Source: Malania oleifera
Taxonomy: Eukaryota > Streptophyta > Magnoliopsida > Santalales > Ximeniaceae
Reading direction: 5' to 3'
Length of the DNA stretch: 64,000 bases
NCBI RefSeq assembly: GCF_029873635.1
Contig: NC_080428.1
Span: 64,227,957-64,291,956 of the forward strand
Shown: positions 24,846 to 35,414 of the stretch, in pieces
How positions within the stretch are numbered: the first letter of the stretch is position 1
Layout: each line of letters starts with the position of its first letter
Made by a program: the position numbers and the translations under genes
The notes under the pieces: model-generated
Told to the model about the DNA's origin: nothing
What the model saw: only the letters and a program-made list of their open reading frames with translations
The model's database searches: none

Positions 24846-25823
24846 TAGGGGTGAGCATAATTCGGTGAAAACTAAATTAATCGAAATAACAGGCTAAAAT
24901 TGGCCGATTCGGTTCGGGTAAAAAACTCTATTCGGTCGGTTCGGTTAAAATTCTATAAAAGTCCGGTTAATCGGTTTCGGTTTGGTTAATGGTAACAAAT
25001 ATATCGGTTAACCGATTAACCGAATTACTACTTAATTACGTTTTAAATATAATTTATGTGGGCAGTCGAGGGACTCGGGCTTGGGGCTTGGGGCCTAGGG
25101 GGAAGAAGGGCGGAGCCATGGAGGGGTCTCACTTCACTGAGACACTGAGTGGGAGAAAAGGGATTTGGGAATTGGGGATTGGGGATTAGAGTTAGGGCTA
25201 AGGTTTCCGTTTCTCTGTGCTTTACTGATCTGCGCCTCAGGCCCACCGCCCGCAGCTCTCCATCAGAGTCATCGGACAACCTCTCGGAGTTGGCGAATCC
25301 CCTCTTCGAGTCTTCGGCAACTCGGCTCTCTAGAGTCCAGCCTCTCGGCCCTCAGCGTCTCAACCACTCCACTCAGCCCTCAGCAACTCAGCGTCTCAGC
25401 GGCTCAGCCTCTTTTCTCTATCTCAGCTCGGCGGCCACCACACCAGCTCGTCGTGCAAACCTGATAACTCTTCCTCTCCTCCTCCTCCTCTTCTTCTTCT
25501 TCTTCTTCTTCTTTAGTAATATAATTATCTGAATCCAACTTTCTTTATCTTTGAATTTATTTATTAAAAATATATATAAAAAAAAACAAGATATTCTTCC
25601 ATTAAAAAAAATTTATAATTGTTTTCTGTTTCTAACCATTAATTTTAAATAATTTCGGTTAAAATCGGTTAACTGAATTACCCAAATGGGCAATTCGGTC
25701 GGAATCAATTCGATTTCCTTCATCAATTTGGTCGGTTCGGTTAATGGTATTATTTAACCGAATTTTTTAGTTAATTCGGTTAATTAACCGAATATGGCCG
25801 AACCTACCGTTTGCTTACCCCTA
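24846..25823. mobile_element. hAT-type non-autonomous element with GC-rich cargo
   Basis: 978 bp with terminal inverted repeats TAGGGGTGAGCA at the left and TGCTTACCCCTA at the right, flanked by an 8-bp target duplication differing at one base (ctctgagt / ctctgagc). The empty site is visible in the related sequence near position 190. Eight-bp duplications and this terminus suit the hAT superfamily. The subterminal 200-250 bp at each end are inverted runs of ttcggtt / aaccgaa phrases. The middle (about 25,055-25,465) is strikingly GC-rich and ends in a (CTT)n tract. It has open frames on both strands but no recognised protein, and no transposase is present. Confidence 0.8.
25055..25465. other. 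GC-rich cargo inside the hAT-type element
   Basis: Base composition jumps from about two-thirds AT to clearly GC-rich. Frames of 78-127 codons are open on both strands, which in GC-rich DNA can be chance. On the plus strand the middle is rich in ctcagc / ctcggc repeats. It could be a captured host 5' UTR or exon, as in Pack-type elements, but no host source can be named. Confidence 0.4.
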
Positions 25824-25910
25824 CTCTGAGCACTCGTTAAGACAAGGTCTTTTTTAAACATCAAATATGGAATCAAGGATCTTACAGAAAAGTATTTCTG
25901 TATTGATATT

Positions 25911-26769
25911 AACTTAATGACTATTTTTATTATTTTATTATTATTATTATGTTTTAATTGTATAAATATTTTTTGGTCATCACAAACTAAATCTTACTTC
26001 ATGTTTAAGAGAGATTTTAAAATTGAATTTGTTTAGGTTGTATATAATGTAATATAAAATTATATTAAATTTTGTCCAAAATAATTATTATTATCAATGC
26101 CAGTAAGAGTGTGGACCGTTATAAATGAAAGACATTATAAAGTGTGGTTCCAATTATGTCCGAATCCTACAAGAAGGAACTTCTTCTGAGTATTTTTCTT
26201 TTTCATTTTTGTATTTGGAAATATTGACACTTCAAAAGATGCTATTGGTTTGTAATTATTTTTTATGTATTAAATTACTTTCTTATCTTTTTATTTTCAT
26301 AATAAAATAACAAATTTGTTTCTCTTACTCTTTTGCCTTTTTAACTTCAAAGAATAAAAGTCAAAGATTAAAATTATTATTTAATGTGTAAGAAAAATAA
26401 ATGTAGAATATTAATGGTATTTTCTCAAATACAAAGCAGCAAGTGCCTCCTTCTAAACTCAAATTTTACAACTTTAAAGTTTAAAAGTTCAAGCACAAAT
26501 AAATATGGCTATCTACAAATATGTTAAATAGGTAGGTATGACTCAAGATCAATAAGGTCAAAATGGGTCATATCATTAATGATCCATTGATCCATTTATG
26601 ACTTGTTTACATAAAATATTTTACCCATTTATGACTCATACCCATTTGTTTACATAAAATATTTTACCCATTTATGACTCATACCCATTTAGGCATAAGT
26701 CAATCAACTAATCCATTTTATTTTAAAGTGTACAAAATAAATTATTGGACAAGGATCAAAACTTATAAC
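25911..26769. other. AT-rich intergenic DNA with a 43-bp tandem repeat
   Basis: No gene seen. At 26,605-26,647 and 26,648-26,690 a 43-bp unit beginning gtttacataaaatattttac is repeated head to tail without visible difference. Confidence 0.6.
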
Positions 26770-27304
26770 TAGGGGTGTTCATGGTTCGGTTACCCGAATC
26801 GGACGTTTAAAATCTTAATTGAACTAAAAGTTACGATTTGGTATTTTTTTTAATTGAAACCCGCCCAAACTCTTTGGTTAATCGATGGTTCGGTTCAGTT
26901 ATCCGATTCAAACTGATTTTTAAATCATTATAATTTTTTTAAAGAAAAATTAGATATTTTACTTGAATTTTGATTTATTGCTTGCATTTATACTTTATTT
27001 ATATAAAGTAATCACCTAAAAATACTTAATGCATATTATTTTGTAACTTTAAAATATATTATATAAATTATTATATGGTAGTGTATAATATGAATAATAT
27101 ATATTACAAATAAATACATATATCAATTCGATTTGGGTAATCACCAGTTCATTAACAAAAAAATCGAAATTTAACTGAAAACCAAAAATCGTAAAAAAGC
27201 ATAATTTGAAATAGGCCCGAACAAAATGGTTAGCTGAATTTTCGATTTGGTTCGGATCAGATTTTCGAATCAAATCGATTTTCAAATAATTTTAAATAGC
27301 CCTA
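26770..27304. mobile_element. hAT-type MITE
   Basis: 535 bp between perfect 8-bp target duplications, cttataac (26,762-26,769 and 27,305-27,312). The left end is TAGGGGTGTTCATGGTTCGG and the right end is AAATAGCCCTA, giving short imperfect terminal inverted repeats. Subterminal 'ggttcggtt' and 'gatttggttcgg' phrases are inverted relative to one another. There is no coding capacity. Perfect flanking copies suggest it is younger than its relatives at 3,715-4,371 and 10,365-10,790. Confidence 0.85.
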
Positions 27305-27913
27305 CTTATAACTATCTTCAAACATTATTATTGTCACAACGTATAGTTATCTTTGAAGGTTATTTGATATATTATTCGATTAAAAAATATGTATGTAATT
27401 ATGTAAGTTACATAAATGTAAACATTTATATGAATTGTTTGCATGACTTAATTGAAACAATTGAATATGCTCATAATTGCGTAATTACATACATATTTGA
27501 ATTGACGTATCAATAATTACAAATTATATAAAAAGTTAGGAATTATAGTATTAATTATATAATAAATTATATAGTTTCATTTCAAATGAAAATTATAGAA
27601 AATACTATAATTACATGTCAATATAATTATAGATATATCTTAACCAATGAGTTACGTAATTACGTACATGTATGCATGCATATTAATTGGTTTGCATAAT
27701 CAAACTCAACTAACACTCATAATTATATAATTACGTATATATTCTTAAACCGATGCATCTACAACTATAAAATTATGTATACAGATTTTCAAATTATAAT
27801 ATTGATTTTGAAATCAATTATAAAGTTTTTTTAAGAGGTAATTGTAATCAATACTAATAATTATGTACATATATATAAATTACAAATATATCTTAATCAA
27901 CCAATTATGTAAT
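27305..27913. repeat. AT-rich decayed tandem array, part 1
   Basis: A phrase around 'acgtacatg.atgcatattaatt.gtttg' recurs near 27,655 and, across the LTR insertion, near 30,250. It recurs again near 41,330, 41,700 and 41,940. Between occurrences the order of 'aattatataattacgta', 'aaattataatattgatt' and similar phrases is kept, giving a unit of roughly 250 bp. The copies are very diverged. Confidence 0.55.
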
Positions 27914-28232
27914 TGTAAAGACCCAGAAAATAATAGTTATTAAATAAAGAGGAAAAGAAAAATTTTAAGGAGGTAAAGCAGGGTTCGTCAACGAATGCCC
28001 TGGTGTCGTTGACGAACTTTCTTATATGGTTCGTGGATGAGATTCAGTACCTCGTCAACGAAGAGATATCAAGAGGGGGACATGCAGACCCTTTGGTTCG
28101 TTGACGAACTCATTATTCTCGTCAACAAACTTCCTTCTTCGATTCGTCGACGAGTCCACATATCTCGTCAACGAAGCTACGTGACAGCAGTATATATATA
28201 TACACAAAATCGGATTTTGCGTGAAAATTCAG

Positions 28233-28281
<49 letters not shown>

Positions 28282-30246
28282 TAGATTTTTGATTTCTCTC
28301 ACTTCTCTCTTGATTTTCAGCTCCGTTTCTCTCCTATTCGACGATCAGAAGCTACCACGATAACCTTGGGGAGATTTTCTATAACTTAACCGGAGCAGAA
28401 TTTTGATTTGAGAAGTTTGGAAACCATCCCAAAATCAGAGTAAGTAGGTTATTTAAGAATTATTTGACTTGTAGGTTTTTCTGAACCCAAATTTGGTTGT
28501 AGATATTATTATACTAGTGTTTAGGATGATTAAATTTGGGTGTTGTGAATTCAGGGTTTTTGAGGCTTATACTGCAAGGGGTGTTCTCAGGAATCCAGGT
28601 AAATGATAATAGTTTATAAATTCAAGAAATTTGAGTATAGAAATTATTCTCAAAGTTCAATTGATTAATAGGAAAATATGTATGTATATAATTTTAGGAT
28701 TGTGAAATTATGAATGTCGTGGGCGTAAGTTAAAAATCAGTAAATGAGCCTAGTTTGTGAGGTAAGGGAAATATGTTATGTTATGAATTTTAGAAATTTT
28801 ATTATTAATATATATGTACTTTGGGATAAATTCTACAAAGTATAAATTATCTTCATTATCAAAAAATACAGATTTCTGTATAGGAATTTTTATTTATTTA
28901 GTTGTGTGACATGAGTTAATATTAGAACAGTTTAGAATTTATACAGTTTTTTCAGAATATTATGATTTATAGTATTTTTGCATAAAAATATGGTTTATCA
29001 GATTTTATAGAATTATAGATTACAGTGTATATATAGACAGATATTTTACAGTATTTACAGAATACCATAATTTCCAGAATTTCAAAACAACACTCAGATA
29101 TTACAGTTTATTTAGTTTAGATATTACATATCAGAAATTTCATTTTATTCAATTCAGATATTATAGATCGAATATTACAATTATTTCTGTAAGATATTAT
29201 AGTATTTTCACATCAATTTTATAGTGTTATGATTATTTTGGAATCATGATGAAATAGTAAGATAATTATATATACTAGTATTATACAGTATCAGACTCTG
29301 ATGAATTATTTCAGTCAGATTCAGTCAGCAGAGCACGGTACTGTTGCTATTTCATATCAGAGCGCAGTCACATATCTCAGATGGTGTGTGGATTTCTATC
29401 AACCGTGCCTTTGGAGGGATTACAGGCTCCCCAGAGATATGGGTTGAGGTGGCCAATTTGACAAGAGAGAGATCAATTATCGTGCCTGGAGGGATTGCAA
29501 GCTCCCCAGTATTTTGGGTTGAGAAGCCGGTCTGATGATTGATAGAGTTTTAGTTGACTTATCCTGGTGGGCCAACCAGAGTTAAATCCCGCCTACAGAT
29601 CATACAACCCTGTCATGAGGGGTCAAATCATGACATACAGATTTCCAGGATAGTTTTCACAGATACATATATATACAGATTTACATGATAACATCAGATA
29701 TATTATAATACTAGAAGTATGATTAAATAAAAAGTTTAGATATTGCAGATATATTTTTAAGCCACATAAGTGTGAGTTATGCTATGTACTACATTACAGG
29801 CTATCTTAGTTTCAGTTATTTATTAGTAAATTATTTATGTAAACTCAGTTGCCACACACTGGTAATAACATATTTCTTCTTACTGAGAGTTGTCTCATCC
29901 CAGTGAATTAACATTTTTCAGGTGATCTAACTAGACAAGCAGATCAGGCTCGAAGGTAGGGAGGTCAGTTGCATTGTCCCGTTTGTAGGGTAAGTGTTTT
30001 CAGGGAGAAGTATTTTTGGGTAGACTTCAGGAGTTTTGACAGATGAGACTAGAAAGATATGTATTTATGTACGTATATTTTGAAGAAATACTAAATTCTG
30101 GTATCGTGTATATGGTTGTACAGTATTATGTTTTCCGCTGCATAGGTGTTTTTCAGTAGTCATTATAGGGGCATTAAAGTAAATGATTATCAGTCTATTT
30201 ATATTTTATTTGAAAAAAAATGGTATGAAATTTTGAGGTCGTTACA
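27914..30246 (+). mobile_element. Solo LTR, Ty3/gypsy (chromovirus-type), 2.3 kb
   Basis: 2,333 bp starting TGTAAAGACCC and ending GGTCGTTACA, flanked by a perfect 5-bp target duplication gtaat (27,909-27,913 and 30,247-30,251). No internal coding region is present, so this is a solo LTR left by recombination between two LTRs. It shares the start, an array of cgtcaacgaa motifs, a TATA box near 28,191 and a 3' segment (tgccacacactgg ... cttactgagagttgtctca) with the LTR at 61,095-63,146. (CT)n/(CA)n tracts lie at 28,238-28,281. Removing it rejoins the AT-rich array unit exactly. Confidence 0.85.
27984..28177 (+). promoter_or_regulatory. TCGTCGACGA-like motif array in solo LTR
   Basis: About eight copies or near-copies of a palindromic 10-12-mer (ttcgtcaacgaa, tcgttgacgaac, attcgtcgacgag and others) in under 200 bp, on both orientations, ending about 15 bases before a TATA-like run at 28,191. 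The position suggests LTR promoter elements; function is inferred. Confidence 0.5.
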
Positions 30247-30398
30247 GTAATTATATACATACATGCATGCATATTAATTTATTTGTATAAATGAATACAA
30301 CTAATTGTGTACACTCATAATTATATAATTACGTATACTCATAAGTAAAACAAATTAATTATGTACATATAATTATGTCAGTACTTGCATATTCGAAT
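30247..30398. repeat. AT-rich decayed tandem array, part 2
   Basis: Continues the array unit cut by the solo LTR: 'acatacatgcatgcatatt' follows directly on the right target duplication. Confidence 0.55.
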
Positions 30399-33110
30399 TG
30401 TTGACTTTTTGAGTCCGATCCTTATTTTGATGCTGATAAAGTACAAGTATCTTATGTGTGTATTTAAGTGTTTGAACATGTCTACATTTCAGCACACACA
30501 TAAGAGAAAGTAAATGGTAACCATGAAGACTTTAAGCTTATATAACTTGGTGTATTCCATGGAAGATAGAAGATTAAAGAAGAAAGAAGAATATGTTATT
30601 TGTAATTGCATTAAGAATTGTTTGTAATAATACATTATTTGCATGATATGAATGCTAAGCTCAAACAGGATCATATACTAACCTTAGGGGACCATACCTT
30701 TCATGGAAAACATTTTTCATGAAAGTCTAAAATCATATAAAGGTTTTAGGGCCAAAAATAGGGCTAAACTTAAAAATTCTATTGACCTCAGTTGACCGGC
30801 CCTTGAACATATTACTCACCTCAGTTGACTGACCGTAGCTTGTTTGGCCAGAACACATAGGCCCAGTCGACCGACCATGTTTTCTTTTTTAACGCTTAGC
30901 TGAATGGTCACACATTTTTGGCCTGCTTTAAAAATGTCTAGCTGATCGGCACTATTGCCGACCAAACCAACGAAGGTTGAGAAATAGCCTATGGGCAACC
31001 AATCGGTGCCTTCCACGGTCGACCGACCCTCTTTGAAAATTTGAATTTTAATAAAGGATAGCAGACCGACGAAGCCTTCAGTTGACCAAACTTCTCGAGT
31101 TGGTCATTTTTTTAACTCTAAACAGGTTTAATTTTTAATTAAATAATTTTAATAATCCTCTCCGTGTCCCTAACATTCAAATTTTGTGGGAATTCTACAT
31201 ATACCCCTTTCATAAGCTTAATTAGCAAGAGATCATCTTGCAAATCCTCTCAAATTTTTAGGGCTTTATTTTACTCTCTTTCTCTCATTATTTTGCAAAA
31301 TCATTTTTGAAAGAGTGCATTTAATTTGGGGCATTTATTTTTATCACCAATAGCATTTACTCTCTTTCAATCTTACATTTTTTAATATCATTTCTTGAGA
31401 GTAAATCAAGAGTTTCTCCCATATATTTCTCTTGATAAATATTTTTGGGGAAACTCTTTTCTAGCTTGTGAATCTTTTTGCACATTCATTGCAAGATTCA
31501 AAAGCTCATTTATGTTTAGTTGTAAAAATCTTTTTGAACTAAAAACCCCTAACTTCCCTTGAACTATATTTTTTAATATCTTTATTTGGGAAAATCTCTT
31601 AAGGGTTTAAGATCTTTGAAAACACTTATTTCATATCTTATTTTTGAAATCAAAGATCATATACATTTATTTGTGCCAAAATCATTTGAAAGCAAAACCC
31701 TAGGTTCTCCTACATTTTTCATTGACAAATATTTTTGGAGAAATATTCATTAGGGTTTAATCTTTGAAGTTTTTATCACATACATCTCATTCAAAGATTG
31801 CAAAAATAACTTTGAGAAAATAGTCCCTTACTCTACTGAGCTTAACTTCATATCATTTGAGAGTGCATCTAGTGCTTAAATTTGTACATCCTTGCTTATT
31901 TTGAGAAGCATATATTTGTATGCAAATTCATATATGTTGTACCGATTTGGCTTAGCCCAGTGATTGAGTTAGGGAGACTTCGCCCTGTAAGGAGGAACCA
32001 GTTTGGCTCAGCCTAATAAATTGAGTTAGGGAGACTCTACCTTGTAAGGAGGAACCAATTAGGCTCTGTAACGTCCCACATTTTGGCCGTTGTCACTTTC
32101 ATTATGGGCCTTGCGCCCGTGACAACAACAGGTACATATCAGAGCACTCGTTGCGAGTGGGGGACATTAGTTGCTCCAAACCAACAAGCCCTTGGGCGGA
32201 GAGTCCTACTTCGCCACAACCATTCATAAGCGAGAGTTCCCGGGGATTGAGAAACATTAGTTGTCCCTTCGCTACGACACCACTTGTAGCACCCCAACCC
32301 GACACATGGGCCTAGGGTGCTACTTTAGTAACGTCTGTGTACCTGATACCATCTTATACATACAAGATATGCAGCGGAATAATGAAACATTTTCCATTTT
32401 CTATTACCAGAGTCTAAACTACAATATACATCAAGGTTCTGTCCATACACATATTACATCCCAAAAAAAACTAGTTCACATGCTCGGTCCACATGACCAA
32501 AGATACAAGCCCGAAGGCATTCTACAATAACTACTCATATCTGAATTCTTGAAGACACTCATAAAAAAGTAACTAAATTAGTCTTCACCCCCTAAATCCA
32601 GCTAAACTTGATCTCTGAGATTCCCTGAAAAGATATGTTGTACAACGGGGTGAGACACCTCTTAGTAAGGAAGATTAAGTTAATGACAATGTGTGACAAC
32701 ATGCTTTTCAGTGTATACTCTTTTCTCATTTCTCATAACATATCAATACTGGGAAAACATTTACATCATTACATAAATATATGGATATGCATAAAAGATA
32801 CACCCTGGAACTACTCACCATGTATAAACCCCCGTGGTCAAGGTTGTGTGGCTCAAAGGTTGGACAAAAACCTGGGAGATCAACCCAAGCCAAGTCAACT
32901 CCCTGCTATATACATCAGCAGGCTTTCGCAAGCTCGTTTACGGGTTCAATTGCATCTCGGGTCAATCGGCTAGGACCACCCAACACCACACACTCGTAAA
33001 TGTGGGCGCACGCAGTCAAATGGTGAAACTCTCTCTAGCATAGGTACCACACTCGCAACACTGAGTTCACAGGTTTCCTACAGCATATTGATTGCGTGTC
33101 AAAAATAGGG

Positions 33111-33507
33111 TAATTCAACATTTAAATTCATGCATTAAAGGTCATAATTTTAATTAAATGCTCGATTAGGTCCACCATTTTAATCAATGAGTTCATTCGA
33201 TAATTATCCTATTTTGTCGAGGAAATTTACGATCATTCGTGATTTAATATTGCAGGACAATATTTGGAAATCAAGATTGAAATTAAAAACGTACATGAAG
33301 CCATGCACGTACATGTACGTTGTCGTGTTCAGAAAGAGCTGCGTACGTGAGTCGGAGTCCAACTCGAGACCGTAAGCATCCGAGGTTTTTCAGGATATTT
33401 AAAGGACAATTTTTTGAAACTTAAAACCAAACCACGCACGAGTATGAAGAGGGTCTTGTTGGAAATTTAATCAAAAAGAAATATATATATATATATATAT
33501 ATATATA
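33111..33507. other. Unassigned segment left of the palindrome
   Basis: It has no counterpart in the two sister LTRs, so it is probably part of a further insertion. It ends in an (AT)n tract at about 33,482-33,507 that borders the palindrome. No coding frame was recognised. Confidence 0.4.
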
Positions 33508-33737
33508 TTTCATTTCCACTCACACATACTCAGCGCATGGCAGCACCTCCATTCACCAGCCTACGCACACCCAATCTCCTTTTGGATTTCACATACGGCC
33601 CACATTAGAAGCCCATAAGCACAATGTGATGGGCTTCTAATGTGGGCCGTATGTGAAATCCAAAAGGAGATTGGGTGTGCGTAGGCTGGTGAATGGAGGT
33701 GCTGCCATGCGCTGAGTATGTGTGAGTGGAAATGAAA
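33508..33737. repeat. Perfect long inverted repeat, 109-bp arms, 12-bp loop
   Basis: The left arm 33,508-33,616 and right arm 33,629-33,737 are exact reverse complements as far as I can check base by base. Twelve bases, 33,617-33,628 (aagcacaatgtg), lie between them. The arms are not low complexity. The left arm is preceded by (AT)n and the right arm is followed by a short A-run. A transcript would fold into an almost perfect hairpin. No protein is coded. It lies 38 bp left of the nested chromovirus. Confidence 0.9.
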
Positions 33738-33775
33738 AAAAAAAAAAGGTGGGTCGGGTCCTTGATGTGACTCGG

Positions 33776-34295
33776 TGTCACAAGCTAAGCTTGTTCAGGG
33801 CATTATGCTTGCTTGTGATCGCTTATCTCGTGTGCTTAGGATGAGTTTCCATCATGTAAATACTAGTGTAGGGTTATTTTCTACTAGTAGAGTCTTTGTA
33901 AGCCAAATAAGGCAGTATGACTCCTCGGTCACTTTGATGTTTCCTAGTGCCAGGATGATAATTACATAAAAACCTCTTTAGGGGAGGGTGAGTGTTCATC
34001 AGTCATTGTAAAACTCACTAGCAATTGTCAACATGCTTAGCCTACTTGCCTCCTTCGCTAAGTACAACATGTCAACGGAGATTTGTTAATGAATTAAGTT
34101 TGCTTCAATGTTTACTGCTTGCTTACCACGGCTTTCATGAATTTATTATTGTTTCCGCTGCTATCTGAATGAATGTTAATGATAGTGCTTTGTGGATGAA
34201 TGTTGGTAAACGATAGGCTGGTTAGTTAAACAAGAGTGCTTTAACTAGTGCCGCACGACCCTTCACAAGGGTGTGAAAATAGTCAGACTGTGACA
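33776..34295 (+). repeat. 5' LTR of the nested chromovirus
   Basis: Direct repeat of 37,474-37,994 at about 95 percent identity. It ends just before the primer-binding site TGGTATCAGAGCC. Confidence 0.9.
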
Positions 34296-34403
34296 TTTGG
34301 TATCAGAGCCAAGTCGGTGACACTTGGTGAGAGCCCAAGGTTGAGTTGCTATGTGAATTCAATTGCCTTCGTTGTTGGATTTGGGAAGCTTTGGTAAGTG
34401 ACC

Positions 34404-35414
34404 ATGACACCAAACACTGCTGAGAGGATCAGCGTGCTGGAAGCACAGGTTGAGACAACAACCAATACTATGGCCGTGGAGGTGGCCCAGATGAGAGAAC
34501 TTGTTGATGAGGTGATGGGATCACAAAAACATCAAACAGGTTTGATAGGCGACATGTCAAAGGACTTTCACCACACAGTTGAAGCTTTGCAGTCGTGGAT
34601 AGCTAATCTGGGTGCAAAGGTGAATCTGGTGGTTCTTGCTATGGGGAACTCCAACACTCTGGGAGTTAGCAAGACCAAGGTGCTAGAACCCAGGACGTAT
34701 GGGGGTGCCCGAGATGCCAAGGAGTTAGAGAACTTCTTGTTTGATGTGGAGCAGTACTTTCACGTTGTGAGGATGGCCTCAGAGCAGGCAAAGGTGGATA
34801 CTGCGACCATGTACTTAATTGGTGATGTCAAACTATGGTGGCGTACCAAGTACAGAGAAATTGAAAATGGAAGCTGTGTAATTGATAGTTGGGCATACTT
34901 GAAGAGAGAGCTCAAGGCCAAATTCTTACCTGAGAATGTTGAGTATAATGCAAGGAGAAAACTGAGAGATCTCAAGCATACGGAGTCGATCAGCGAATAT
35001 GTGAAACAATTTTCTACTTTGATGTTGGATATCCGGGATATGTCGGAGAAGGACAAGTTGTTCTATTTTCTAGAGGAGATGAAACCATGGGCAAGAACTG
35101 AACTTTATAGGCAAAGGGTTCAAGACTTGTCAACTGCACAAGCGGCTGCAAAACGCTTGACTGACTACGCTAGGGATGATACCACTTCATCCAAACGGTT
35201 TGGCGGAGAGGGAAACAGTGGAAAGTCTTTCAAGAATGGCAAACCCAAGAGTGGGGGAGCCGACTCTAAATCATCAACCTCACAGGAAGCTTCGTCGTCT
35301 CAAGGGTTCAACACACCCAATGGAAAGGAGAAGAATAAACTTGAGTGTTTCTTGTGTCGAGGTCCTCATAGAGTTTTTGAGTGCCCTCACAAAGCATCAC
35401 TTAATGCTTTATAG
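34404..35414 (+). CDS. gag-like ORF of the nested chromovirus (fossil)
   Basis: An open frame of 336 codons from an ATG. The amino part has heptad-like helices. The middle has the retrotransposon gag core (ELENFLFDVEQYF, KLWWRTKYREIE, LKRELKAKFLP, ISEYVKQFSTLMLDI). Near the end is a CCHC zinc knuckle, CFLCRGPHRVFEC. Gag forms the particle shell and the knuckle binds RNA. Upstream in-frame GTG codons are not convincing starts. It belongs to the broken element at 33,776-37,994 and is treated as a fossil. Confidence 0.8.
   Translation: MTPNTAERISVLEAQVETTTNTMAVEVAQMRELVDEVMGSQKHQTGLIGDMSKDFHHTVEALQSWIANLGAKVNLVVLAMGNSNTLGVSKTKVLEPRTYGGARDAKELENFLFDVEQYFHVVRMASEQAKVDTATMYLIGDVKLWWRTKYREIENGSCVIDSWAYLKRELKAKFLPENVEYNARRKLRDLKHTESISEYVKQFSTLMLDIRDMSEKDKLFYFLEEMKPWARTELYRQRVQDLSTAQAAAKRLTDYARDDTTSSKRFGGEGNSGKSFKNGKPKSGGADSKSSTSQEASSSQGFNTPNGKEKNKLECFLCRGPHRVFECPHKASLNAL

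Larger units (their letters stand above)
24750..25910 (-). mobile_element. Copia-type leader fragment split by a hAT element
   Basis: The flanks 24,750-24,845 and 25,824-25,910 together match the leader fragment at about 100-270: 'ttatcttatgaaatt', 'gacctccagggag', 'ctctgagcactcg', 'gacaaggtctt', 'ggaatcaaggatc'. The match resumes exactly across the hAT-type element at 24,846-25,823, so the uninterrupted copy at 1-294 shows the empty site. Confidence 0.65.

Noticed and set aside
25149-25532. 127-codon plus-strand frame in the GC-rich block as a host gene
   Set aside because: It lies wholly inside a hAT-type element, ends in a CTT tract, has no recognised domain, and overlapping frames are open on both strands, as expected from GC-rich DNA.
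28037-28363. 108-codon plus-strand frame in the solo LTR
   Set aside because: It is the motif array and the CT/CA tract read in frame, inside an LTR.
32635-33043. Overlapping plus-strand frames near 32.6-33.0 kb
   Set aside because: They lie antisense in a gypsy LTR whose sisters have no matching frame.
33508-33737. Palindrome as a pair of terminal inverted repeats of a DNA transposon
   Set aside because: Only 12 bases lie between the arms, no target duplication was seen, and the outer bases grade into AT and A tracts.
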